Program-made: the position numbers and the translations under genes | Assembly (NCBI RefSeq): GCF_019219025.1 | Contig: NZ_JAHUWN010000025.1 | Span: forward strand, 1 to 64,000 | Direction: 5' to 3' | DNA: 64,000 nucleotides | Source: Bacillus sp. sid0103 | GTDB lineage: Bacteria; Bacillota; Bacilli; Bacillales_B; DSM-18226 | Notes under the pieces: generated by a model | Told to the model about the DNA's origin: nothing | Databases searched by the model: none | The model's input: the letters and a program-made list of their open reading frames with translations, nothing else | In this document: positions 33,690-42,237 of the stretch, in pieces | How the letters are laid out: each line of letters begins with the position of its first letter | Position numbering within the stretch: position 1 is the stretch's first letter

Positions 33690-34481
33690 CTATTTCAGAT
33701 TGATACTATTTCTAAATTGATCATAATCCGTTTTAATAAAATGAAACGCAGTTGCATTACCACCGTGGTCGGGATGTGTGATTTTTAATAATTTTTTATA
33801 CCTTGTTATGACTTCTTTATCAGTCGCCCTTTTTGAAAGCCCTAGTTTTTGGCGATAATCATTCGTCACGGGAGAAGAAAGAGGAATGTCTTCCGTCTTA
33901 TCTGAGTCGTTTTTGTTTCCTTTGAATAATTCACCCTTTAATTCCAACAACTCATTCGTCAAATCAATATTCTCTTTAAGTAGTTTTTTAGTTTCCCTTT
34001 GTAACTCACTATTCTCTTTTTCATGATTAACAATCTCTTTTTTTAACATGTCTATTTGTTGAATTAAAGTAGCAATTGAGGTCTGATGAAGTTGCTCAAT
34101 TCCTTTTATATGCTCATCCTGTGCCTTTATTCTTACTTTTAATTGATGAACGATTTTATCCTGATGGGAAGGACGATTGACAACCCGATTTGAAGTTGTT
34201 TCATTTGACTTAGTATTCTGGTTGCCAGTACCCACGTTTTCAATCTTGCCTTCACGCAATAAACGACGAACGATTTGAACAGCTGTACTCTCGGCTATGC
34301 CTGCATCCTTTAACAAATAAAACGCTTGATCGGTATTGTCAAATATGTATCCTGTATCCCGTTGTCCAGCACCCTTAAAGTGAATCTTTCTTTCACGAAA
34401 CCAACGTCTAACCGTTTGAATACTAGTATCTTCTGTGACTCCTGCTTCTCTTAACAAGTCAAAAGCTTGATCTGTGTTCAA
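33690..34481 (-). CDS. Protein with two N-terminal HTH-like repeats, coiled coil and C-terminal J domain
   Basis: The 263-residue protein has three parts. Residues 1-47 and 48-90 are tandem copies of NTDQAF-LL--AGI-T--T-VRR, resembling MerR/excisionase-type DNA-binding repeats; the first has RRWFRERK and the second RRLLREGK. Residues about 105-190 form a strongly heptad-like coiled coil. The C-terminus (about 208-263) reads DYRQKLGLSKRATDKEV followed by KITHPDHGGNATAF, a J domain with an intact HPD tripeptide. It should therefore engage an Hsp70 such as DnaK. I do not recognise a named family. The start is TTG after AAGGAT. No hsp70 gene is nearby. Confidence 0.75.
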   Translation of the reverse strand: MNTDQAFDLLREAGVTEDTSIQTVRRWFRERKIHFKGAGQRDTGYIFDNTDQAFYLLKDAGIAESTAVQIVRRLLREGKIENVGTGNQNTKSNETTSNRVVNRPSHQDKIVHQLKVRIKAQDEHIKGIEQLHQTSIATLIQQIDMLKKEIVNHEKENSELQRETKKLLKENIDLTNELLELKGELFKGNKNDSDKTEDIPLSSPVTNDYRQKLGLSKRATDKEVITRYKKLLKITHPDHGGNATAFHFIKTDYDQFRNSINLK

Positions 34482-34641
34482 AATGATCCTTCAGTCCCTC
34501 TTTTTTTATCATTATTTTATATGAGTGAATTTATAATGTGAATGGATAAATTAGACTAACATATGAGTCTCATAAGGAGCCAGTCAGTTCCAATTTACTA
34601 GTTGGAAACAAATTGATAAATATATATATATTGAAATACAT

Positions 34642-34677
34642 AACAATTAGACCGTTTAAATTTTTAAACGGTCTTCA
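34642..34677. repeat. Hairpin repeat copy 1, terminator of the isoprenoid synthase gene
   Basis: AGACCGTTTAAA and TTTAAACGGTCT form a 12-bp stem just beyond the stop at 34688. The 36-base segment is about 80% identical to 37176-37211 in the same orientation. On the minus strand the tail is TAATTGTT, a moderate terminator. Confidence 0.7.
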
Positions 34678-34687
34678 TGAAAATCTA

Positions 34688-37060
34688 TTAATGGTCACGA
34701 TGAACGATATAGTTTAATAAATGCTTCAAAAAGGAGATATTCCTTGGCACTTCTTGTAATGCTTCCATTGCAAGGCAGTAATGGTCCCACATTTGTTTTC
34801 CAGCACCATCAGAACCTAGGATGGATACAAAAGTTGAATTATTGTTTTCAGCATCTTTACCAATGAGTTTTCCTAGTACTATACTATCGCCCTCGACATC
34901 TAGAAGGTCATCCTTAATTTGAAAAGCAATCCCGGCATGATGGGCGAATTTTTTCAAACCTTCCATTTCTGACTCTTTTGCCCGGGCAAGAATGGCAGGC
35001 ATGATCAATGAAGCTTCGAAGGCTATTCCGGTTTTATAAAAGCACATTTTATTCAGTTGTTCCAGTGTCAGTTGCTTCCCTTTAGAATCCAAATCCATCG
35101 CCTGTCCCTTACACATTACCGCTGTCATTTGAGCCGAATATTGGATTAAGTTAAGGACTGTTTTTGGATCAAATTGGTCCAGAGCGGTTTGTTCCTCAAT
35201 GGCCTTCTGGGTTAAAAAGAGACCAGTTAGTTCGGCTATGGAAACATTATATACCTGATGGAGAGTTGGACGCCCTCTTCGGATCGAGGCATTATCCTGG
35301 GATGGAAGATCATCGAAGATTAAGGATGCCGTATGCATATATTCCAATGATTTCAGGAGTGGAACAATAGCAGACTTTTCTAATCCATATTCGTTAACCC
35401 CCATTACCCAAGTCATGATTGGTCTCAATCGCTTGCCGTCACCTTCGAGACTATAATTTGCAGCGGCAATAATCGGGTCCATCTTCCCTTTTTTAGATAT
35501 AGGTAAAATGTTATTAATCTGATTTCGAACTGTTTTAATCGTTTCTAAAAAATCTTCCTGCTCCTTCCGTTCCTCTTTCAGGGTGGTAATCATATGGTCG
35601 CGCAGTAGTTTATCAAAAAAATCAACATCATCCGCTTTACGTACCATCGTTTGAATAACCCGATTAAATTTTGGATGGCCAGAAGAAAATAATTTCATAA
35701 CGTTGTGGTATTTTTCTGTTCCCATACGCTCTTTAAATCGCTTCAATCCATTGATTGCACGGTCGAGAATCACTTCACAGGACTTGCGATCTGAATGATA
35801 CACATTATGGATCAAATTAGAGATGACCGTCCAATATAATTCAAAAGGGTTTATGAGGTCCATTCTCTTCTCATGATAGGTCATATAGTAGGTATACGGT
35901 GTTACCCTGCCTTCTTTCAAGTCATCAAACATATCGGCAAAATCATCGGCCAGCTGATTGTATATTCCATAAAAAAATGTTCGCATGTCAAAACCTTCAT
36001 CCTCCCGAGCACTAATGACGGAGCGGGCAATTAATCGTGAGGAAGAGGATTTTAAAATCACCGGGATGTAGAGCTCTTCATTCGTGTAATTTGCATTGGA
36101 TAGACTCTTTACACGGTCCACTTCTTGAGAATGAAAAAACACATAGGCCTGCTCAAAAAATTTCGTCCGAGTTTCTGGTCGCAGATGAGACTTAATATAC
36201 TCAAAGGCTGAGCGGAGTTCTGAATGAATATATCGGATCAGATTCACGTTTTTCCCAGGCCATTTACCTAATACCGGAACCGTTCCCGTGCTTAGGGTAG
36301 TACGAATCAAATTGGAATATTGTTTTTCCTCTTCAAATGTTAAGATTCCGCAATCAAGAAGATCGTCAATAAATGGGTAGGTTAAACCATAGGAATAGCC
36401 TAGTCTAATGGCAGCATCAAGTTTCTGTGACCGTTCCTCAGGCGAAATCTGATCGCCCATCTCTTCCACCTCATGCATGATGACTCCTGCAATAATTTTA
36501 ATGAGCTTCCGCTGAGCATTTTCAGCATCCATCCCTTTAGGAATATTATCGGATACAGACTTTAGTTTATTTAACACCCAGATCATCGTGGATTCAATGC
36601 CTTCCTTTTGAGCCCACCGGTACAACACAGCCATACTAAATGGCTCCTTGGTGTTCATTCGATTTGCTGCGGTAGACTGCGTCAGCTGAATTTTCAAACT
36701 GTCAACGACACGCTGGACCCTCGCCTGTGTCTCAGGTGAGTCAAGGGCTTTGCCAAGATCGCGCATGAAAATATAGGAAATGCTTCGATCCAGATAATTA
36801 TCTAGTTTACCTGTGTAATCGAGCCATTGGATATAATTGTGATACACTCGAGTATCAGGTTTTCCTTTTGTACGTGAAAAGAAGGATAATATCGAATAAT
36901 GATGAATATGGTTATGTTTCCACGTTTGAATATCTTTTGTTATGGTTTGGACATAGGTCTTTTCGATAACCTGTTTAGAAAGTGATTTAAAATAATGAGC
37001 AGCCTTCTGCTCAGCTAGCTGATAGCTTACATTCGCGTTTTTTATTAACTCCTCATTCAT
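34688..37060 (-). CDS. Large two-domain class I isoprenoid synthase (prenyltransferase fused to a second isoprenoid-synthase-like domain)
   Basis: I choose ATG 37060, 9-10 bases after AAGAAGG, giving 790 residues; a longer frame adds 40 without a ribosome site. Numbered from the longer frame, the C-terminal 260 residues form a polyprenyl synthetase: GDGKRLRP (580), the first aspartate motif DDLPSQD (623-629), GRPTLH, KGQAMDL, CFYKTG and the second motif DDLLD (757-761). The N-terminal 500 residues contain FIDDLLD (270-276) and, after an arginine-rich segment, LADDFADMFDD (410-420), so they look like a second class I domain, perhaps a terpene synthase. Such a cyclase-prenyltransferase order is known from fungal chimeric terpene synthases. 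Substrate and product are unknown. No other isoprenoid gene is nearby. Confidence 0.78.
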   Translation of the reverse strand: MNEELIKNANVSYQLAEQKAAHYFKSLSKQVIEKTYVQTITKDIQTWKHNHIHHYSILSFFSRTKGKPDTRVYHNYIQWLDYTGKLDNYLDRSISYIFMRDLGKALDSPETQARVQRVVDSLKIQLTQSTAANRMNTKEPFSMAVLYRWAQKEGIESTMIWVLNKLKSVSDNIPKGMDAENAQRKLIKIIAGVIMHEVEEMGDQISPEERSQKLDAAIRLGYSYGLTYPFIDDLLDCGILTFEEEKQYSNLIRTTLSTGTVPVLGKWPGKNVNLIRYIHSELRSAFEYIKSHLRPETRTKFFEQAYVFFHSQEVDRVKSLSNANYTNEELYIPVILKSSSSRLIARSVISAREDEGFDMRTFFYGIYNQLADDFADMFDDLKEGRVTPYTYYMTYHEKRMDLINPFELYWTVISNLIHNVYHSDRKSCEVILDRAINGLKRFKERMGTEKYHNVMKLFSSGHPKFNRVIQTMVRKADDVDFFDKLLRDHMITTLKEERKEQEDFLETIKTVRNQINNILPISKKGKMDPIIAAANYSLEGDGKRLRPIMTWVMGVNEYGLEKSAIVPLLKSLEYMHTASLIFDDLPSQDNASIRRGRPTLHQVYNVSIAELTGLFLTQKAIEEQTALDQFDPKTVLNLIQYSAQMTAVMCKGQAMDLDSKGKQLTLEQLNKMCFYKTGIAFEASLIMPAILARAKESEMEGLKKFAHHAGIAFQIKDDLLDVEGDSIVLGKLIGKDAENNNSTFVSILGSDGAGKQMWDHYCLAMEALQEVPRNISFLKHLLNYIVHRDH

Positions 37061-37175
37061 ACTAATCATTACCTTCTTCTTAAGGTTGTCTTTTTGTTTT
37101 ATTATTTTATTCTTTTTAACTATCAAACTATTCCCATTATATTTAAAGATGCATGGTTTAACAATATAGTGTGTA

Positions 37176-37211
37176 AACAACGAGACCGTTTAAGTTAATA
37201 AACGGTCTTCA
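37176..37211. repeat. Hairpin repeat copy 2, terminator of the AEC transporter gene
   Basis: AGACCGTTTA and TAAACGGTCT form the stem, a near-copy of 34642-34677. Together the two copies bracket the isoprenoid synthase gene in direct orientation. Confidence 0.7.
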
Positions 37212-37216
37212 CAGGA

Positions 37217-38140
37217 TTAAAATAATATGGTTGATAAAAAAACAACAGTGGTTACTGTAATCATACTAAGCAAAGTAGACAATAAAACAACTTGTGCTGC
37301 ATATTCTGGATGATTTCCATATTCTAAAGCGAAAAGAGCACTGTTTCTTGATGTTGGGAAAGAGCTTGCAATAAACAAGGCTTGTGCTGTAGTGCCATCC
37401 AACTTCAATGATAAAATAATGATGAATGCTATTGCTGGAGATAGGATTAAACGACCAAATAAACTTAGAAACAGTGGTAAAGAGAAACGAGTTATTTTTA
37501 AATATGCACTTTGTGCACCTAGCGTAACAAGTGCCACTGCCAAAAAAGCATTGGAAGTGTTATTAATCGGAGTCCATAAAAATGTTGGGAGTTTAATATG
37601 CAAGGCGTGGAGAAACAATCCTAATATAAAAGCATAAATGACGGGGTTTTTTAGAAACTCCTTCATTGCTGTATATCCACGTTGATCAACGGAAACAGAA
37701 TTAAGTAAACCATACGTATAGGTAAGCAAATTCTGAAAAATCATCACCACAATTTGTATGGATGCACCCAATGGGTTATGTTGAAAAACAAGTTGACTTA
37801 CGGGTAATCCAAAATTTCCTGAGTTATTTAAGACCACGCTATTCTTAAATGTTGAAGAAAGACTGCTATCAAATTTTGCTGCTTTAGATATTAAAGCACT
37901 TATAATCATTAAGCATGAACATTGTAACACTAAAAATCCAAGTATATGCAAAAGTGTTTCTCCACCAACATTATTCTGATAAATATTTACAAAACTGACA
38001 CATGGCATAAGAAAATAAGTATTTAACTTCGATAAAGTGTTCATATCAAACTTAAATTTTCGATGTAGAAATACACCAGCACCGATTAATGAAAATACAG
38101 GCAATATGACATTCAATAAGATTAGAAAGAATACATCCAT
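37217..38140 (-). CDS. AEC-family transporter
   Basis: The protein has about 307 residues from ATG 38140, which has GAGGAG 6 bases upstream; an in-frame GTG/ATG 24 bases earlier lacks a site. Ten membrane helices in two five-helix halves, a conserved LNTYFLMPCVSF segment and NSGNFGLPVSQLVF mark the auxin-efflux-carrier (AEC/MleP) family. Members carry malate, malonate or other organic anions, or act as exporters of unknown compounds. It precedes the isoprenoid synthase gene, but a terminator-like hairpin separates them. The citrate symporter gene upstream is similarly insulated. The substrate is unknown. Confidence 0.87.
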   Translation of the reverse strand: MDVFFLILLNVILPVFSLIGAGVFLHRKFKFDMNTLSKLNTYFLMPCVSFVNIYQNNVGGETLLHILGFLVLQCSCLMIISALISKAAKFDSSLSSTFKNSVVLNNSGNFGLPVSQLVFQHNPLGASIQIVVMIFQNLLTYTYGLLNSVSVDQRGYTAMKEFLKNPVIYAFILGLFLHALHIKLPTFLWTPINNTSNAFLAVALVTLGAQSAYLKITRFSLPLFLSLFGRLILSPAIAFIIILSLKLDGTTAQALFIASSFPTSRNSALFALEYGNHPEYAAQVVLLSTLLSMITVTTVVFLSTILF

Positions 38141-38177
38141 AAAAATCTCCTCTTTTAACTCCATTTACATAAAATAA

Positions 38178-38211
38178 AGTCCAAAAACTCTTCATAAAGA
38201 GTTTCTGGACT
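38178..38211 (-). terminator. Intrinsic terminator of the citrate symporter gene
   Basis: AGTCCAGAAACTCTT and AAGAGTTTTTGGACT form a long stem with a TATG loop and TTATTTTA tail on the minus strand, 28 bases past the stop at 38239. Confidence 0.8.
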
Positions 38212-38238
38212 ATTTCAGGAATTATAACATTTTGATAG

Positions 38239-39534
38239 TTAGATAGGAATAATTGATAAAATAAGCGCAACTAAAATCATCACCACTGTCGAGCCGCATG
38301 CCCATTTTAGAAAAGAGCGCTGCAGATCTCCAAAATCTTCTCCAACCATGCCGACCAATAAATATGTGGATGGTACTAAAGGACTTAATAAATGGACTGG
38401 TAATCCCATTAGCGATGCTCTTCCAATCATAGCGGGATCAATTCCATACCCACTAGCCGCTTTAGCAAGCAAAGGTAGAACACCGTAGTAAAATGCATCG
38501 TTTGACATGAAAAATGTAAATGGAGCACTAATGATTGCTGTAATGAGAGCAAAATGGGAGCCCAGACCATCTGGAATATGAGTAATCATTGTATGTGCCA
38601 TGGCATCCACCATTTTCGTCCCTGAAAGAATACCCGTAAAAATACCTGCAGCAAACACCATTGAAACAACAGATAATGCATTATCGGCATAGTGCATGAT
38701 TCGTTCTTTTTGTTCACTTAGATTTGGATAATTGATTGTAATCGCAATCGCAAATCCAACCATAAATAATACGGTAGTAGGCAGCAATTCTTGGATTAAT
38801 GCAACTAAAAGTAGAATGGTTAGCAGATAGTTTACAAGAATTAGCTTTGGACGTTTAAGGAAGGCCTCCTCTGATGTAGCAGCCATCAAGGACAAAGTGC
38901 TATAATCAATTTCCAATACACCAATCCGTTTACGCTCTTTCCTACCAAGGCAGTAAGCCATGAACAATACAAACAACACTCCGCCTACCATACTAGGGAT
39001 TACGGGAGTAAAAATATCCCCCATCTCAAGATGTAATGCCGTCATTGCTCTAGCAGTAGGTCCTCCCCACGGAAGAAGGTTCATAACCCCTGAAGAAGAT
39101 ACAGCAATTCCGGCTAGGACCAAAGGTTTCATGCCAATTCTTTTATACAATGGAAGCATAGCTGAAATGGTTATCATATATGTAGTGGTTCCATCACCAT
39201 CAAGCGAGATTAATAACGCAAGGACTGCTGTTCCAATCGCTATTTTAACAGGATCTCCTTTTACTAATTTTAAGATTGTCGAAATGATAGGATCAAACAC
39301 TCCTGCATCTATCATGATGCCGAAGAAGAGAATCGCAAAAAGGATCATGATTCCTGTTGGTGCCACGCTTTTAATACCTTCAAGCGCCATAGGCCCCATT
39401 TCTTTTCCGAATCCACCTATTAATGCAAATACAATCGGCACGACCATTAAAGCAATCATAGCAGATAAGCGTTTTGTCATAATTAATACCATAAAAATAA
39501 TTATCATTAAAAATCCTAAAGTCGCAAGCATCAT
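38239..39534 (-). CDS. CitMHS-family metal-citrate/H+ symporter
   Basis: The roughly 431-residue, 12-helix protein matches the CitMHS family. It starts with LGFLMIIIFMVLIMTKRLSAM and contains AILFFGIMIDAGVFDPIISTIL, SLDGDGTTTYMITISAMLPLY, SSSGVMNLLPWGGPTARA and FTFFMSNDAFYYGVLPLL. Bacillus CitM and CitH import citrate complexed with Mg or Ca type cations. The start is probably ATG 39534 (GGGG, then 5 bases); GTG 39540 overlaps the site. It lies downstream of a CitS/CitT-like two-component system, the arrangement seen with citM in B. subtilis. A cre site in its promoter region points to glucose repression. Confidence 0.92.
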   Translation of the reverse strand: MMLATLGFLMIIIFMVLIMTKRLSAMIALMVVPIVFALIGGFGKEMGPMALEGIKSVAPTGIMILFAILFFGIMIDAGVFDPIISTILKLVKGDPVKIAIGTAVLALLISLDGDGTTTYMITISAMLPLYKRIGMKPLVLAGIAVSSSGVMNLLPWGGPTARAMTALHLEMGDIFTPVIPSMVGGVLFVLFMAYCLGRKERKRIGVLEIDYSTLSLMAATSEEAFLKRPKLILVNYLLTILLLVALIQELLPTTVLFMVGFAIAITINYPNLSEQKERIMHYADNALSVVSMVFAAGIFTGILSGTKMVDAMAHTMITHIPDGLGSHFALITAIISAPFTFFMSNDAFYYGVLPLLAKAASGYGIDPAMIGRASLMGLPVHLLSPLVPSTYLLVGMVGEDFGDLQRSFLKWACGSTVVMILVALILSIIPI

Positions 39535-39582
39535 CTTCACCCCTTTTGTTAGTAAATTAATAATAATCTAAATATTCAAGGG

Positions 39583-39596
39583 TGAAAACGTTTCCA
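39583..39596. promoter_or_regulatory. CcpA cre site upstream of the citrate symporter gene
   Basis: TGAAAACGTTTCCA fits TGWAARCGYTWNCW at all positions, about 50 bases before the start codon. Catabolite repression of citM through CcpA is known in B. subtilis. Confidence 0.75.
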
Positions 39597-39694
39597 AAAT
39601 AAAGTTATTATCGTACATTATTATCTATTTTGTTCATTTTGTTCATGGTGTGACTATATTTAACAACTTAAAATACTACGTGGTAAATTACTCA

Positions 39695-39722
39695 TAAAAG
39701 AAAGGATGCCCTTTGGCATCCT
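39695..39722 (-). terminator. Intrinsic terminator of the two-component operon
   Basis: AGGATGCC-AAAG-GGCATCCT followed by TTTCTTTTATG on the minus strand, immediately after the response regulator stop. Confidence 0.85.
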
Positions 39723-39724
39723 GA

Positions 39725-40408
39725 CTAAACAGGATAATATTTTCTTTCCGGTCTCCCGACAATTCCATATACCACTTCCGCTTTTGCTTCCTTAATGGAA
39801 GATAGATATTCCAAATATCGGCGTGCTGTAATCCGGGAAGCTCCAATTTCCTTCCCCACTTCTTCAGCAGAAAGGCCTTGACTTTTCATCTGTAGAGCGC
39901 CTTTCACCTTTCCTAGAGTAATTTCATCAATTCCCTTAGGCAATCCTGTGCCCTTTCCTACCTTTTCAATCTTTTTATTGCCAAATAGGAGGTCAACATA
40001 ATTCTGATCTATATCTTGTCTGGAAGTTATGAGGGAGTGCTTTTTTATATATTCTAAAATGACTTCGTCAAATCTATCCTTATTTACAGGTTTGATTAAA
40101 TAATGCTCTACTCCATAACCTAATGCTTTTTCAATGAATGCTTTATCAGTTGCAGCCGTTATCATAATAATACCCACTTTTGGGAAACGCTCTCGGATGA
40201 TTGGAAGCAAATCAGAACCAAGCATATCAGGCATATACACATCTAGAATTAATAGATCTGGCGTTTTCTCAGTCAAAATTTGAAGCGTCTGATCACCGGT
40301 TAATGATTTTCCAATAACTTCGATTTCCTTAAATCTTTTTAAAAATTTTTCATGTATATCGGCAACTCGGAAATCATCTTCTGCAATGGCTACTTTTATC
40401 CTATTCAA
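39725..40408 (-). CDS. citT: CitT/DcuR-like response regulator
   Basis: From TTG 40408 (GAGGAG 8 bases upstream) the protein has 227 residues, standard for this class. It has a receiver domain with the acidic pair in AEDDF, phospho-acceptor Asp56 in LILDVYMPD, Thr in ITAATD and Lys in LIKP. A C-terminal helix-turn-helix follows (EEVGKEIGASRITARRYLEYL), as in CitT/DctR/MalR regulators. The frame can be extended upstream to 40486 inside the kinase gene, but that would add 26 unrelated residues. It overlaps the kinase gene by 8 bases. The target is presumably the citrate symporter promoter downstream. Confidence 0.9.
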   Translation of the reverse strand: MNRIKVAIAEDDFRVADIHEKFLKRFKEIEVIGKSLTGDQTLQILTEKTPDLLILDVYMPDMLGSDLLPIIRERFPKVGIIMITAATDKAFIEKALGYGVEHYLIKPVNKDRFDEVILEYIKKHSLITSRQDIDQNYVDLLFGNKKIEKVGKGTGLPKGIDEITLGKVKGALQMKSQGLSAEEVGKEIGASRITARRYLEYLSSIKEAKAEVVYGIVGRPERKYYPV

Positions 40409-42008
40409 GTTTTTCGCTCCTCTCGTTTTCCTTTGGAAGGTACACGGTAAAGACAGTTCCACTTTCGGGGGTACTTTGCACCTCAATCATACCATTCATT
40501 TCTAACACAGCATCTTCAGCATTTGATAAGCCAAACCCCCTCGGCTCATCCCCATTTTTAGATGTAAAACCTCTTTCAAATAGAAGTGGAACTTCTCTGT
40601 CTGTTATGCCCTTCCCATTATCTGCAATCTCAAAAATGATATCACTACCGATATCAGTAGCGAAAAATTTTACATTAGGAGAATCTATACCTGAGACAGC
40701 TTCAAAGGCATTGTCGATTAAGTTTCCAAGAATCACAATTAGGTTGGATATCTTAAAATGGGATGGCAATTCCTTTAAATAACTATCAGATACTATCTCA
40801 AACTTTATTTTCTTTTCAGAAGCTTTTCCCAATTTCCCTAAAAGGATAGCTTGTACTTTCGTGTCTTCGATATGGTTAAAAACAATAGAATTTTGAAATT
40901 GTAAGACCTGTGTTTCAGTTTGGATCATATCGATTGCCTGTTCATTTTCTCCGAGCTGAAGCAGACCCAATAACACATATAATTTATTGGTGTATTCATG
41001 TGTTTGCGCACGGAGATCTTCCGAATATCTATTTACTTCTGATAGGGTGTTTAACATTTGCTCGATTTCAGTTTTATCACGAAAAGAAGCAACCACTCCA
41101 CTTATCGCTGACTCTTGAAAGAGTGGAGTACAATTGACGATAACGGTTTTATCTTTCCAGATCATTTCTTTATCAACTTGTGGATTACCTGATTTTAATA
41201 CTTCATATAAATAATCTGAAGGAAACAGCCCATCTACTTTCAAATGGCGGACTGATCCTTTAATTTGTAATAGTCTTTTGGCCGGCTGGTTCATCATAGT
41301 TATGTAGCCCTCTTTATCGATGGCCAAAATCCCTTCTTTCACACCATGAAGCACAGCGTTTTTTTCTTTATAAAGTGTTGCAATTTCATATGGTTCTAGT
41401 CCCATTGTATCTTTGCGGATATTCCGCCCCAGCAGGATACTTCCGAAAAGGGAAATCAAAAACGCGAAAAGAGAAACAAGAAGTACCTTGATGACATTGT
41501 TCATTATTTGTTGATGGACATCTTCAAGCAAAAATCCTACAGAAACGATTCCGATCACTTCTCCCTTTTTGTTTAAAATAGGAGATTTACCTCTTATAGA
41601 TGGCCCGAGTGAACCTTTGGCCTTAGATACATAATATTCCCCTTTTTTAATCGCCCTTTGGTTATCCCCACCAGTCATTTTCTTTCCAATCATCGATTTT
41701 AAAGGGTGAGAATATCTAGTACCATTTTTGTTTCCGATGACAACAAACTCAGCACCTGTTTCTTTGCGAATTTTCTCTGCTATAGGCTGTATCGTTTTGG
41801 GTGGATCACTTGTTTGAAACGCAGCAATTATAGTTGGAATGTATGATACCGTTTTCGAGATTTCCAGCGCCATCCTGCCCCTGTTTTCCTCAATTTGTTG
41901 ACTTTCCCTATATCCGAAAAATAATGTAAGGAGTAGGATTAAGAATAATCCCAGTAATAGAACCAGCCCAAATATTTTTATCTGTAGTGATACTTTTATT
42001 GTTTTCAG
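40401..42008 (-). CDS. citS: CitS/DcuS-like sensor histidine kinase with a CTG start
   Basis: The first ATG (41873) would give a kinase lacking its first membrane helix. Extending in frame to CTG 42008, 8 bases after GGAGG, adds MKTIKVSLQIKIFGLVLLLG and the rest of a perfect transmembrane segment, restoring the usual 535-residue CitS layout. TM1 (11-31) is followed by an extracytoplasmic sensor (about 35-170) with the citrate/C4-dicarboxylate-type SHPLKSMIGK and GVSVGF-like segments, then TM2, a PAS domain, the phospho-His region RAQTHEYTNKLYVLLGL and an ATPase domain with DNGKGI and GFGLSNAED. It senses an external carboxylate, probably citrate. Confidence 0.87.
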   Translation of the reverse strand: MKTIKVSLQIKIFGLVLLLGLFLILLLTLFFGYRESQQIEENRGRMALEISKTVSYIPTIIAAFQTSDPPKTIQPIAEKIRKETGAEFVVIGNKNGTRYSHPLKSMIGKKMTGGDNQRAIKKGEYYVSKAKGSLGPSIRGKSPILNKKGEVIGIVSVGFLLEDVHQQIMNNVIKVLLVSLFAFLISLFGSILLGRNIRKDTMGLEPYEIATLYKEKNAVLHGVKEGILAIDKEGYITMMNQPAKRLLQIKGSVRHLKVDGLFPSDYLYEVLKSGNPQVDKEMIWKDKTVIVNCTPLFQESAISGVVASFRDKTEIEQMLNTLSEVNRYSEDLRAQTHEYTNKLYVLLGLLQLGENEQAIDMIQTETQVLQFQNSIVFNHIEDTKVQAILLGKLGKASEKKIKFEIVSDSYLKELPSHFKISNLIVILGNLIDNAFEAVSGIDSPNVKFFATDIGSDIIFEIADNGKGITDREVPLLFERGFTSKNGDEPRGFGLSNAEDAVLEMNGMIEVQSTPESGTVFTVYLPKENERSEKLE

Positions 42009-42125
42009 GCAATATTCCTCCTTCGTTGATCTGCATGAATTGATTCAAAATCCATTATATCCTAAATGATAAAGATTTCTTTTTTGGAAGTATAACAATT
42101 TGAAAAAAAGAAACTATTTTACTAG

Positions 42126-42188
42126 TTGACCTAACATTCAATTAAAAGTATAATTACAAACATTAGTTTATTAGATAAACAAATGTTT
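42126..42188 (+). promoter_or_regulatory. Sigma-A promoter and paired AAAC-N4-GTTT operators of the BMP gene
   Basis: TTGACC (42126-42131), a 17-base spacer and TATAAT (42149-42154) form a near-consensus promoter. Just downstream lie two palindromes, AAACATTAGTTT (from 42158) and AAACAAATGTTT (from 42177), 19 bases apart. Occupancy would cover the start site. The same pair and spacing occur before psuK. Confidence 0.75.
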
Positions 42189-42237
42189 ATCGAAAAATTA
42201 ATGCTACATCAAAGAATGATATTAGGAGGAAGATATC

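Noticed and set aside
38960..39571. 203-residue plus-strand reading frame opposite the citrate symporter
   Set aside because: It is antisense to a clear CitMHS gene with intact family motifs; its composition mirrors the complement of membrane codons.
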